A stretch of 64,000 bases of DNA. Origin: Lujinxingia vulgaris (GTDB lineage: Bacteria > Myxococcota_A > Bradymonadia > Bradymonadales > Bradymonadaceae). Both the position numbers and the translations under genes were made by a program. The number at the start of each line of letters is the position of its first letter. Position 1 is the first letter of the stretch. Under the pieces are notes generated by a model. It searched no databases and was not told where the DNA came from. It saw only the letters and a program-made list of their open reading frames with translations. Positions 8,865-17,126 of this stretch are shown here, piece after piece. The stretch lies in assembly GCF_007997005.1 (NCBI RefSeq), contig NZ_VOSL01000054.1:186001-250000 (forward strand), read 5' to 3'.

Positions 8865-10445
8865 ATGATGAGACATTACATGCAACTTCTGTTGGGCATC
8901 GTATTGACGGTGAGTCTGATGAGCTCGGTAGCCTGGGCCCAGGAGACACAACCCACCGAAGAGCTCGCTGGCGAACAGGCCCGCGAGGAGGCCTTGCTCG
9001 CTGCGGCCAGCGAGATCGCGTTGCAGGTGGCCAACATCCGGGGCCTTGAGTTGCTGGACGAGATCCCCAAAGGGGTCAAAGATCGTGAGGAACTGCGCAC
9101 GATGCTCATCGAGCAGCTCCATAATGAGATCCCCGAAGAGGTCTTCCTCGCCGAAGAGCAGATGTTCAAGCGCCTGGGCATCTTCGAGCCCGACGTGAAC
9201 TACCGGCAGCTGATGCTGGACCTGCTCACCGAGCAAATCGCCGGCTTCTACGATCAGAGCGCCAAAGAGCTCTACATCATGGTGGGGTTGCCCGAGCAGC
9301 TGCAGCACTCGGCGATGGCGCACGAGATCTTTCACGCCATTCAGGATCAGCATTTTGATATCGGCGAGCTGCTCGCGCCATTTACCTCGCAGGAAAACGG
9401 TGACTTTGCCCTGGCGCGTATGGCCTTGATCGAGGGCGACGCCACGGTGCTGATGATCGACTACGTGCTCTACGAGAGCGGGACGCTTCCGGCCGGCCGC
9501 GCGCTCAGCGTGGCCGACGTGCCGATGATCACGGCCACCCTTCTGGAGATGGATACCGAGGAGTTGGCCGCGGCCGAGGGCATGAGTGGGCCGGGGATGA
9601 TGGGGATGGGCGAGAGCGCGGTGCCTTCGTTGACCGACTCGGTGCTGGGCAGCGCCCCGCGGATTGTGCGCGATCTTTTGCTCTTCCCCTACATCGAGGG
9701 CATGCGCTTTGTGTTGCGCGCCCGAGCCAACCGCGCCTGGAGTGATGTGGACGCGATTTATGGCGACGCGCCGGTTTCGACGAGCCAGATCCTGCACCCG
9801 GAGCGCTACTTTGCCGGCGAGCTTCCGATCGACATTCAGGTGGACCCGTCGGAAGCGCTCGGGGGTTATGAGCCGATCTTCGATTCGGTGCTGGGGGAAC
9901 TTCAGATTCGCTCCTGGCTGGCCACCCACGCCGACCGCTATGAGGGGCTCGCTGAACCTGGCGAGGTCGCCGCCGGCTGGCGAGGCGACCGCCTGCTTGG
10001 CTACCGCAATGACACCGGTGAGGTGGTGGCCGTGCATGTAAGCAGCTGGGAGAACGAGGACGAAGCTCGTGAGTTTGCCAGCGCTCAGGTCGCTATCGCC
10101 GAGGCTCGATACGAGGCCAGCGCGAGCCACCAGAGCGGCGCACACGGTGAGTCCTGGTGCCTGCGTCATGGGCCCGAAGACGATGGCGAGCGCGTCTACA
10201 TCGAGCGATGGGGCGAGCTTGTGCTCTTGATTGACGGCGCACCCTCCAGCCTCGGTGAGACCGGTGCCGAACGTGACCCGACGACCTACCTGGCTCGGGA
10301 TGCAGTGTGGAGCACCCTCTCCCGCGTGCCCTTTGAAGCGGCGCTCGCGGCACGGAATGCCGATAAGGACGCCGGCGAAGTTCGCTCGGACGAGGTAAGC
10401 GCCGAAGGCGCGCCGGTCGCAGGCGATGACGCCGAAACCCCTTAA
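8865..10445 (+). CDS. Exported HEXXH zinc metallopeptidase-like protein
   Basis: The start is taken at ATG 8865 (a second ATG follows at once); the frame also runs back to a TTG at 8826, which lacks any signal. Residues 1-26 are a Sec signal ending VAWAQ. The zinc motif HEIFHAIQDQ is at 153-162, and ALIEGDAT near 195 carries the probable third ligand Glu. The AHExxHAxQDQHFD context is typical of a family of uncharacterised deltaproteobacterial metallopeptidases, about 400-550 residues. The region from about 370 to 480 looks like a separate alpha/beta domain, and the last 40 residues are acidic and disordered. The gene stands alone on the plus strand. Substrate unknown; periplasmic or secreted location is inferred from the signal peptide. 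No strong ribosome site is visible. Confidence 0.75.
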   Translation: MMRHYMQLLLGIVLTVSLMSSVAWAQETQPTEELAGEQAREEALLAAASEIALQVANIRGLELLDEIPKGVKDREELRTMLIEQLHNEIPEEVFLAEEQMFKRLGIFEPDVNYRQLMLDLLTEQIAGFYDQSAKELYIMVGLPEQLQHSAMAHEIFHAIQDQHFDIGELLAPFTSQENGDFALARMALIEGDATVLMIDYVLYESGTLPAGRALSVADVPMITATLLEMDTEELAAAEGMSGPGMMGMGESAVPSLTDSVLGSAPRIVRDLLLFPYIEGMRFVLRARANRAWSDVDAIYGDAPVSTSQILHPERYFAGELPIDIQVDPSEALGGYEPIFDSVLGELQIRSWLATHADRYEGLAEPGEVAAGWRGDRLLGYRNDTGEVVAVHVSSWENEDEAREFASAQVAIAEARYEASASHQSGAHGESWCLRHGPEDDGERVYIERWGELVLLIDGAPSSLGETGAERDPTTYLARDAVWSTLSRVPFEAALAARNADKDAGEVRSDEVSAEGAPVAGDDAETP

Positions 10446-10507
10446 GTCTTCGAGCGCCCGGGCCTGCGCGGTCGCATCGTCTCCACGCCTCTCCCGGGAT
10501 GAGGGCC

Positions 10508-10927
10508 TCAGCAGGTGTTTCCCTGCGCGTCGAAGGCGCCCTCAAGATGAACGATGGCCGCCGGGCGTTTGCCGAAGTCGACCGTGATGACGTCGAAGCG
10601 GTAGCGCGCACCCGTGCGCCGGCGCTGACAGATGTAGCGATGTGCCAGTCGCGCGATCGTCCGCCGCTTGCGGTAGCTCACCGCGAGGGTCGGGGAGAAA
10701 CGGTCGCACCGCCGGCGACTCTTGACCTCCACAAAGGCCACGAGGACGCCCTCCCCTGGAAGATCTTTGCAGGCAACAAGGTCGAGCTCGCCATAGCGCG
10801 AGCGCACGTTCTGAGCCTCAATGGACCATCCGTGGCGCTCCAGATACGCGCGGGCCAGCTCCTCGCCAGCAAGCCCCAGCTGCTCGATGTCGTCGCGTTC
10901 GATCCAGTCCCCACTTCCAACGCTCAT
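10508..10927 (-). CDS. yraN: YraN family (UPF0102) nuclease-fold protein
   Basis: ATG 10927, preceded by GGGGGAG, gives 139 residues; the longer frame to 11044 has no family resemblance. The core shows the YraN pattern: GLAGEELARAYLERHGW, then NVRSRYGELDLVA, then VLVAFVEVKSRR, which is the GExDL...F-VEVK PD-(D/E)XK-like fold, and a C-terminal YRFDVITVDF. The family is about 110-130 residues and is usually found next to rnhB, as here (125 nt downstream of rnhB on the same strand). The biochemical role of YraN is not settled, although the fold suggests a nuclease or Holliday-junction binding. The N-terminal 15 residues are an extra acidic extension. Confidence 0.9.
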   Translation of the reverse strand: MSVGSGDWIERDDIEQLGLAGEELARAYLERHGWSIEAQNVRSRYGELDLVACKDLPGEGVLVAFVEVKSRRRCDRFSPTLAVSYRKRRTIARLAHRYICQRRRTGARYRFDVITVDFGKRPAAIVHLEGAFDAQGNTC

Positions 10928-11052
10928 GGCTCCCCCTGTGTCGGTGGTTGAGTTGCGGATCGCTTCATTGAATGCAGGTGCCACCCAGCAAGGTGCGCCG
11001 CGATCCGTCCCCTCAAAGACTGAACACGCGTATCGTGCCGTCAAGGCAGATG

Positions 11053-11724
11053 TTACGAGACGTCGACAAACTCTCGCACGCCTTTAAAGCTCTTTCGGTG
11101 CAACGGGCAGGGACCCAGGGTTGCGATGGCCTCTCTGTGCGCGGCCGTTCCGTATCCCTTGTGGCCCTCGAAGCCGTAACCGGGCCAGGTCTCCGCGGCC
11201 TCGCGCATCAGGCGATCGCGGGAGACTTTGGCGACCACGCTGGCCGCGGCGATCGCAAAGCTGCGCGCGTCGCCTTTCACCACCGCGATCTGGGGAAGCT
11301 CGAGGTCGGGGATGATCATATTGCCGTCGACCACGATCAGATCGGGGCTCTGCTCGCGAAGCTCGATCACCCGCTGCACCGCGTTGCGCATTGCCTCAAA
11401 GGTCGCCTGTAGGATGTTGATCGCGTCGATGCGCTCGGCGCTGGCAGACGCCATCGCCACGCGGCGGGGTTGCGCGCTGAGGGTGTCGTAGAGCGTCTCG
11501 CGATCGGCCTCCTGCATCTTCTTGGAGTCGTTGAGGCCAGGCCATTCCGCGGCATCATCCAGGCTGAGCGTCCACCAGCAGGCCGCCGCATGCACGGGTC
11601 CGGCAAGCGGGCCTCGCCCTGCCTCATCCACCCCGATGATGTGCACGTGTCCGCGGGCACGAAGCTCGCGCTCCAGCTCCCCGATCTCGGGGGGCGTCGC
11701 GGCAAAGAGGGCCTGCTGGCTCAT
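11053..11724 (-). CDS. rnhB: Ribonuclease HII
   Basis: A 223-residue enzyme that cleaves RNA in RNA-DNA hybrids and removes single ribonucleotides from DNA. The first catalytic region is IIGVDEAGRGPLAGPVHAAA at about 29-48 (Asp-Glu of the DEDD site and the GRG loop); LIVVDGNM near 132 supplies a later Asp region, and the C-terminal KVSRDRLM and GYGFEGHKGYGTAAH are family hallmarks. Length is usual (about 200-220). The ATG at 11724 overlaps the TGA of the preceding gene by 4 nt, so translation is coupled to the YhaN-like protein. Linkage with yraN downstream is the ordinary bacterial arrangement. Confidence 0.96.
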   Translation of the reverse strand: MSQQALFAATPPEIGELERELRARGHVHIIGVDEAGRGPLAGPVHAAACWWTLSLDDAAEWPGLNDSKKMQEADRETLYDTLSAQPRRVAMASASAERIDAINILQATFEAMRNAVQRVIELREQSPDLIVVDGNMIIPDLELPQIAVVKGDARSFAIAAASVVAKVSRDRLMREAAETWPGYGFEGHKGYGTAAHREAIATLGPCPLHRKSFKGVREFVDVS

Positions 11725-13484
11725 GAGCGCCCCCCCAGGATGGCGATCTGCCCCTGGCGTGCCGCGCTCTTAAAGACCGACTCGAAGCGCGAGGCGTGGG
11801 CCGGCGTCATCATCAGCGCCGGATCCGAGATCCAGATCGACTCGAGACCGCTTCCCTCATCGCCGCGCGATGTGCTGATGAAGAGCGCGAGCGCCAGCGC
11901 GCACACCACGACCTGCACCTCGGCAGAGCGGGTACGTTGCCACAACTCGAGCTGCTCGTCGGTGAGCGCCTCAACATGAAGCTCGCCATCGGCATCAAGC
12001 GTGACGTCGCTGAAGCGCTCCGAGAGCACATGGCCGCAGACTTTCGACCACATCGCCCGGGTGCTCTCACTGAGCACACCGTGAATCCACTGCCCGTTGC
12101 GCTCCGCGACCCACCTCAGCAACTCCAGCGGGCTGGAGGGCAGCGGCGCGGCGCTGCTTGCGGCGCTCTGATCGGCGTTGGCCCGGATCTCGACCGGGTC
12201 GGCGCCGAGGCTCTGAAGATCGTTTTCGAGCTGAAAGGAGTTCATCACAAACGACGGAAGTTCACTGCGGCGACGCTTCAGCTCGGCGAGCTCGGCCTGC
12301 ACCGAATCGAGCTCCTTGCGGGCGCGTCGGTACTCGGGGTTGGTGCGCACCGCCTCCAGCTGCGACTCCATACGCTGAATGACCGAACGCAGCTTGCGCG
12401 CCATCGGGATGCGCGCCTGCAGTTCTTCTTCACGCTCGACGCCGGCGTGCAGCAGCGTGTGCTCGACGCGTTCGAGCAAATGGATCTGCTCCTCCCGAAG
12501 TTGGGAGATCCTTCGCCGGATCGAGTCCACCCTCACCTGGTGCACACTCGCCTTGCTCAGGCTTGTGTAATAGCGCAGCAAGACGAAGGCCCCCAGCGCC
12601 AGGCCGGGGATGCTGCCCAGCGCGAAGATGCGGTGGGTCTGGTGGAAGACCAGGCTGGCGACGAACGCCCCCAGCGCGATGGCCACGCCCAGCCAGAAGA
12701 GCGGCGTGCGTGTGGGTTCATCGGGCACCGAGAGTTCGATCTGGCGGCGCTCGGTATCGAGCTGGCTCTGCAGCCGTCCGAGCTGCGCGTCGTAGTCGTC
12801 CATGCGCGCGTCGCGGCTCTGGAGAAGATCGATCTCCTCATCGCTGAGCTCAGCGAGCTCCACCTCGTTGAGCTTTTCGCGGGCACGGGTGAGCTTCTCT
12901 TCGAGCTCCGCGCCTTCTCCCAACGCGCGCTGGCCTTCTTCGACGCGCAGGTCGAGCTCTTTGATCTGATCTTCGAGCGACTCCACCTCCAGCGAGGTCA
13001 GGTAGAGGTTGGCCAGATCGGGGATGCGCGGGTCGTTGCCCAGGGTGGCGGCGTTGATGACCGCCTCCATATCGAAGTCAAAACGCCAGAGGTGGATGGC
13101 GTAGAAGGTGGCCAGATCAGGGAGGTTGAGCTTGTCTTGAAGCGCGCGCTGAACGTCGGCCGCACCTCGGGCGAGCTCCTCGTAGCCGGAGGTGGTCTTG
13201 CGTTGCAGACGCACCGACTCGGTGGGCGCCTGTCGCACAACGCGCAGAGAGCTGCCGCGGGCCTCAAACGCGCAGGCCAGCTTCACGCCCTCAGCCCCCT
13301 TAAAGAGGCGCTCTTCGAGGGCCTGACTCTGGGCCGGGTAGAGGCAGATCACCAGCAGATCCTGCACATCGGAGGCACCGACGCCGGCAGGAAGCTCCAA
13401 GACCTGGAGGGGCTCATCGATGCGCACCCGCGCCGGGCGGCTCTGGGCGAGGACCCCTTGAAAGATTAGCTCCTGAAGTTGCAT
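11721..13484 (-). CDS. Degenerate YhaN/SMC-like membrane protein (pseudo-ATPase)
   Basis: The protein (587 aa from ATG 13484) begins MQLQELIFQGVL, the opening strand of RecF/SMC/YhaN ATPases. Where Walker A should stand it has LPAGVGASD (31-39), lacking the Lys. Coiled coil runs about 164-255; two membrane helices follow (about 261-280 and 286-306); a second coil runs about 315-410. Near the C-terminus LTDEQLELW (507-515) replaces the LSGG-type signature and IWISDPALM (550-558) occupies the Walker B position with Ser for the first acid. Coil, membrane hairpin, coil is the architecture of YhaN proteins. The fold seems kept while nucleotide chemistry is lost. It lies between rplS and rnhB, with ATGA coupling to rnhB. 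Function unknown. The frame extends upstream to 13622, but that part is Arg/Pro-rich and unlike the family. Confidence 0.75.
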   Translation of the reverse strand: MQLQELIFQGVLAQSRPARVRIDEPLQVLELPAGVGASDVQDLLVICLYPAQSQALEERLFKGAEGVKLACAFEARGSSLRVVRQAPTESVRLQRKTTSGYEELARGAADVQRALQDKLNLPDLATFYAIHLWRFDFDMEAVINAATLGNDPRIPDLANLYLTSLEVESLEDQIKELDLRVEEGQRALGEGAELEEKLTRAREKLNEVELAELSDEEIDLLQSRDARMDDYDAQLGRLQSQLDTERRQIELSVPDEPTRTPLFWLGVAIALGAFVASLVFHQTHRIFALGSIPGLALGAFVLLRYYTSLSKASVHQVRVDSIRRRISQLREEQIHLLERVEHTLLHAGVEREEELQARIPMARKLRSVIQRMESQLEAVRTNPEYRRARKELDSVQAELAELKRRRSELPSFVMNSFQLENDLQSLGADPVEIRANADQSAASSAAPLPSSPLELLRWVAERNGQWIHGVLSESTRAMWSKVCGHVLSERFSDVTLDADGELHVEALTDEQLELWQRTRSAEVQVVVCALALALFISTSRGDEGSGLESIWISDPALMMTPAHASRFESVFKSAARQGQIAILGGRS

Positions 13485-13612
13485 ACGCGCTGGCTCGACA
13501 GTCCCGAGAGGGAGGAAGTCCGCTTTCTTATCAGCGGCGATGATACTTCGGGGCGGCCAGAGGGGTAAAGGAGCAACGCGGCGAGGCCACGCCCACGCGC
13601 GACAAGAAAAGG

Positions 13613-13642
13613 CAACGCCCACGGCCGAAGCCGTGGGCGTTG
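13613..13642 (-). terminator. Intrinsic terminator after rplS
   Basis: A perfect 13-bp stem (CAACGCCCACGGC) with loop CGAA is followed on the minus strand by CCTTTTCTTG. It lies about 50 nt beyond the rplS stop, so the downstream pseudo-ATPase, rnhB and yraN genes depend on read-through or on their own promoter. Confidence 0.8.
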
Positions 13643-13693
13643 TTCGAGCCAGGAGGCGATGCGCGCCTTACAAAAGCCGCATCGCTCTGAATC

Positions 13694-14053
13694 TTAAAGC
13701 CCGCCCTTGCGCGCGCGCTTGGTGCGAATCCGGGCGCTCTTGCCGGCGCGCTCGCGCAGGTAGTAGAGCTTGGCGCGACGCACGCGACCGATCGAGGCGA
13801 CCTCGATCTTCTCGATGCGGGGGCTGTGGACCGGGAAGATACGCTCCACGCCAACACCGTTGGAGATCTTGCGCACGGTCACGGTCTCTTCGACGCCGGC
13901 GCCGCTGCGGCCGAGCACGACACCTTCGTAAACCTGGACGCGCTCTTTTTCGCCTTCGCGAATGAGCAGGTGGACGCGGACGGTGTCGCCAGGACGGAAG
14001 TCCGGGTGATCTTCACGCAGGTGAGCTGCGGCGATTTTCTTGAGCAATTCCAT
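13694..14053 (-). CDS. rplS: 50S ribosomal protein L19
   Basis: A 119-residue protein of normal size that sits at the 30S-50S interface. Family motifs are plain: [81 protein letters not shown] lies 7 nt before the ATG at 14053. The gene is followed by a terminator and preceded by a promoter and hairpin candidate (14176-14243). In most bacteria rplS is the last gene of the rpsP operon; here it is about 13 kb away from rpsP and on the other strand. Confidence 0.98.
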   Translation of the reverse strand: MELLKKIAAAHLREDHPDFRPGDTVRVHLLIREGEKERVQVYEGVVLGRSGAGVEETVTVRKISNGVGVERIFPVHSPRIEKIEVASIGRVRRAKLYYLRERAGKSARIRTKRARKGGL

Positions 14054-14175
14054 GACGCTTCTCCATCGTTCGAAATCAAAAAGGCCGCCTCAAGACGCGA
14101 ACTCCACGCCGTCCTCGGACCCGGCCGTACCGTTTAGCAAGTCGCTGACCGTCGCCATCGAGCGCCAGTCGAAAA

Positions 14176-14199
14176 GACCGGGTGAGAAATTCACCGGTC
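14176..14199 (-). promoter_or_regulatory. Terminator-like hairpin in the rplS leader, possible attenuator
   Basis: On the minus strand GACCGGTGA pairs with TCACCCGGTC (one bulged C) around a 5-nt loop, and TTTTC follows directly. It lies 123 nt upstream of the rplS start and no minus-strand gene ends here, so it can only act on the rplS leader transcript. This would fit regulation by attenuation, which is an inference. Confidence 0.4.
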
Positions 14200-14214
14200 C
14201 TTTAGAGTCGGGGA

Positions 14215-14243
14215 GAACTAGCACCCCACGCCCAAGACTTCAA
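14215..14243 (-). promoter_or_regulatory. Candidate rplS promoter
   Basis: On the minus strand TTGAAG (14238-14243) and TAGTTC (14215-14220) are spaced 17 nt apart. The -10 box is weak. If used, transcription would start just ahead of the hairpin at 14176-14199. Confidence 0.35.
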
Positions 14244-14361
14244 GTCCTTTTGATGCGCGCCACGCCGACCCATGATGACACGCCGGTGTGAACCTTGTCG
14301 CCGGGGGGCGATTCCGCCATAAAGACCGGGCGATGCCCTGTTTCAAGGAGAACTCTCAGCG

Positions 14362-15930
14362 ATGGCAACAAAGAAGACAACATCGGATCGTCGGGCGATG
14401 GTGGTGGGAGCCGCCGGCGGGCTGGGCGTGCACATCGTGCGCGCCTTGAGCGAGGCAGGCTGGGAGGTTGTCGCGGTGGATCGCCGCGAGCTGGCCACCA
14501 CCGGTCGAGAGACCTTGCTCGAAGACGGCCCGAAGATCACCTGGCATCAGCTCGAATGCCGTGATGAGGCGATCGGCGAATTGATGATCGGGTGCCAGGC
14601 GGTGATCAACGCCGCGGCGACCGTGAACATCTCCGAACCCTACCGCGCGCTGGCGTTGGATAACGTCGAGCTGCCTCGCCAACTCTATGTTCACGCGCGC
14701 GATGCCGGTGTGGAGCAGGTGGTGCAGATCAGCTGCGCGTCGGTCTACGACGGGGAACGCGGGGTTCGCACCGAAGACTCGCCGGTCGATCCGTACAACG
14801 ACTACGAGCGCACCAAGATCGAGGCCGAGCGCGAGCTTGAGGCGCTGCGGGCCGGTGGCGGGCCGGCGCTCACGATCCTGCGGCCCGGGTTGCTCTACGG
14901 CCCCGGCTGCACCGAGATGAGCGCGGGGCTTGTGACGGTGGTCGCGATCCTGCGCGATCTCGCCAGCTACCTGCCGGGGCTTCGGGGCGGCCCGCGCACC
15001 AACTGGTGCCATGCGGCCGACGCGGCCAGCGCCGTGATGGTCGCGCTGACGCACCCCGAGGCTCGTAACAGAACCTTTAATGTGGGCGACGACACCGCGC
15101 TGAGCTTTGGCGAGGTGCTCACCTCGATCGCCGAGGGTTACGGCATCGATCTGGGCCCTTCGGTGCCGATGCCCACGGTCACCTTCTGGGCGATGGTCAG
15201 CCCGCTGATCGACAACGACTTTGCCTTCGGGCGCATGCGCGGTCTTCTGCGACTTCTGTGGAAGCGTATTCAGCGCGAGCATAAGCTCACCAGCCCGCTG
15301 CGCCCCCGGCTCGATCGCAGCGCGCTCTTCTATGTTCGTGAGGATGCGGTGATGGTCTCTGAGGCGTTGCGGCAGCTGGGCTGGGCGCCGGCCTGGAAGG
15401 ACTTTCGCCAGGGCATCGTCCCGACGATCCGCTGGTATCAGCAGGCCTGTTGGGTGCCGCGTTTTGATACCGAGGCGCTCCAGGAGCGACGCGACGGTCG
15501 CGTGGGAGGTCAGTACACCTTTGACGAGCGGGTCCGCGGTGAGCTTGAGGGGAGCCGTCGGGTCAGCGAAGTTCAGGCCTCGCTGGTCGTCACCCTGGAG
15601 CAATGGCCCGTCCCGCCGATGCGCCACGAGGGGTGTGTGGAGGGCACCATCTCGATCTCCGGACTTGCCCTTGAGGCGCCGCTGCTAGGCACCGTCGTGC
15701 TCGACTACGGGCCCCTCCCCACGATGCGCTACGAGTTCGGCTTTAAAGATGATGAGGGGCGCGCCCACCGCCTGAGCTTTGCGCGTGAGATGACGCTGCC
15801 GCACCCGCTCTGCTCCTGGAGCTCGGCGCATGGCGAGCTCATCGACCAGTGGGGCGACGCGCTCGGGCGCGTCACGCTGAGCGATGAAGGCGCCACCAGG
15901 CCACGGGCGTGGCTGGGAGTGCGCGCGTGA
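14362..15930 (+). CDS. NAD(P)-dependent epimerase/dehydratase (extended SDR) with extra C-terminal domain
   Basis: A 522-residue protein. Residues 12-40 are the Rossmann start (VVGAAGGLGVHIVRAL, acidic Asp at the end of strand 2). SCASVYDG near 130 and YERTK near 150 supply the Ser and the YxxxK catalytic pair of extended short-chain dehydrogenases, of the 3-beta-hydroxysteroid dehydrogenase/epimerase type. The SDR part ends about residue 370; the remaining 150 residues, starting near the TFDERVRGELEG segment, form an unrecognised domain with beta-rich content. The start ATG follows AAGGAG. The stop overlaps the GTG of the lysine aminomutase gene, so the two proteins are probably made together. 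Substrate cannot be read from sequence; sterol, sugar or acyl substrates are all possible. Confidence 0.85.
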   Translation: MATKKTTSDRRAMVVGAAGGLGVHIVRALSEAGWEVVAVDRRELATTGRETLLEDGPKITWHQLECRDEAIGELMIGCQAVINAAATVNISEPYRALALDNVELPRQLYVHARDAGVEQVVQISCASVYDGERGVRTEDSPVDPYNDYERTKIEAERELEALRAGGGPALTILRPGLLYGPGCTEMSAGLVTVVAILRDLASYLPGLRGGPRTNWCHAADAASAVMVALTHPEARNRTFNVGDDTALSFGEVLTSIAEGYGIDLGPSVPMPTVTFWAMVSPLIDNDFAFGRMRGLLRLLWKRIQREHKLTSPLRPRLDRSALFYVREDAVMVSEALRQLGWAPAWKDFRQGIVPTIRWYQQACWVPRFDTEALQERRDGRVGGQYTFDERVRGELEGSRRVSEVQASLVVTLEQWPVPPMRHEGCVEGTISISGLALEAPLLGTVVLDYGPLPTMRYEFGFKDDEGRAHRLSFAREMTLPHPLCSWSSAHGELIDQWGDALGRVTLSDEGATRPRAWLGVRA

Positions 15931-17126
15931 GCACTCAACGTTTTGATCCCGGCCCCCTGCCCGCCCTGCCCTCCTCCTATGAGCGCCGCCCGAAACGCTT
16001 CGAGTCGATCGACGCGCAGACCTGGGGGAGCTGGCACTGGCAGCATCAGAACCGCCTGCGACGTCCCGAGCATTTTGACGATGTTCTGGAGCTCAGCGCT
16101 GAGGAGCGCGAGGCATTCTTGAAGAGCGCGCAGCGTTTTCGCGTGGCGGTCACGCCCCATTACGCCGCGTTGATGTCGCGCGAGGATCCCGGCTGCGGTG
16201 TGCGCCAACAGGGCCTGCCTCAACCGGGCGAACTTCGACAGTACGACTTTGAACTCGAAGATCCCCTGGCCGAAGAAGCGCATATGCCGGTGCCGGGTAT
16301 TACGCACCGCTACCCGGACCGGGTACTTTTTTATGTCTCGCACCATTGTCCGGTCTACTGCCGGCATTGCACGCGCAAACGCAAGGTCTCCGACCCGACC
16401 ACGGCGGCGGCCCGCGATCAGATCGCACAGGGGCTGGCGTACATTCGCAACACCCCCACCGCGCGCGATGTGGTGGTCAGCGGCGGCGATCCGCTCACGC
16501 TCTCCGACGAGCGGCTCGGCGAGGTGTTGAGGGCGCTGCGCGCCATCGATCATGTGGAGGTGATTCGCCTGGGGACACGAAACCCGGTGACGCTGCCGCA
16601 GCGCATCACCCCGGAGCTCTGCGAGATCCTGCGCGAGGTGCGGCCGGTGTACGTGCACACCCACTTCAACCACCCCGATGAGCTCAGTCAGGAGAGCGCC
16701 CGCGCGTTGGGCATGCTCCTCGATGCGGGCTGCGTGCTGGGCAACCAGATGGTGCTCTTGCGCGGCGTCAACGATCGCCCGGAGACGGTGATGGAGCTCA
16801 ACCGCCAGCTCTTACGCCTGGGGTGCCGACCGTATTACATGCTGCAATGCGATATGGCGCAGGGAATCTCGCACTTCCGCACGCCGCTTAGGACCGGACT
16901 GAAGATCATGAAGCATCTACGCGGGCGCATCGGCGGGATGGGGGTGCCGCACTTTGTCGTCGATCTGCCCGGCGGCGGCGGCAAGGTAGAGCTTGTGCCC
17001 GACCATATCGTGGACACCCGAGAGTCGCCCTGGGGTCAGGTCGTCGCCTTCTCCAGCTCGGAGGGCGAGCGCTTCGAGTTCGTGGATGTCGACCCCGCTC
17101 GCCTCGAAGGCGATGACGAGCGCTGA
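15927..17126 (+). CDS. kamA: Lysine 2,3-aminomutase (KamA family radical SAM enzyme)
   Basis: The start is GTG 15927, overlapping the epimerase stop (GTGA) with GGGAG upstream; an in-frame GTG at 15909 is less likely. The 399-residue protein has the radical SAM cluster motif CPVYCRHC (Cys141, 145, 148). Asp309 (QCD), Asp346 (FVVD) and Lys353 (PGGGGK) sit at a constant offset of 16 from Asp293, Asp330 and the PLP-binding Lys337 of clostridial lysine 2,3-aminomutase as I recall its numbering, as do the three Cys. The two Asp bind the lysine side-chain amine, and glutamate aminomutases lack them, so L-lysine to L-beta-lysine is the likely reaction. Beta-lysine may feed the osmolyte N-acetyl-beta-lysine, but no ablB acetyltransferase is adjacent. 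Confidence 0.9.
   Translation: MSTQRFDPGPLPALPSSYERRPKRFESIDAQTWGSWHWQHQNRLRRPEHFDDVLELSAEEREAFLKSAQRFRVAVTPHYAALMSREDPGCGVRQQGLPQPGELRQYDFELEDPLAEEAHMPVPGITHRYPDRVLFYVSHHCPVYCRHCTRKRKVSDPTTAAARDQIAQGLAYIRNTPTARDVVVSGGDPLTLSDERLGEVLRALRAIDHVEVIRLGTRNPVTLPQRITPELCEILREVRPVYVHTHFNHPDELSQESARALGMLLDAGCVLGNQMVLLRGVNDRPETVMELNRQLLRLGCRPYYMLQCDMAQGISHFRTPLRTGLKIMKHLRGRIGGMGVPHFVVDLPGGGGKVELVPDHIVDTRESPWGQVVAFSSSEGERFEFVDVDPARLEGDDER

Larger units (their letters stand above)
14054..14361. other. Divergent intergenic region with rplS leader elements
   Basis: 308 nt between rplS (minus) and the epimerase gene (plus). It contains the minus-strand promoter and hairpin described separately, and at the right edge AAGGAG before the epimerase start. 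I looked for tRNA arms and found none. Confidence 0.4.

Noticed and set aside
14054-14361. Possible tRNA in the rplS-epimerase gap
   Set aside because: No D-loop, T-loop (GTTCRANNC) or acceptor stem that pairs was found.
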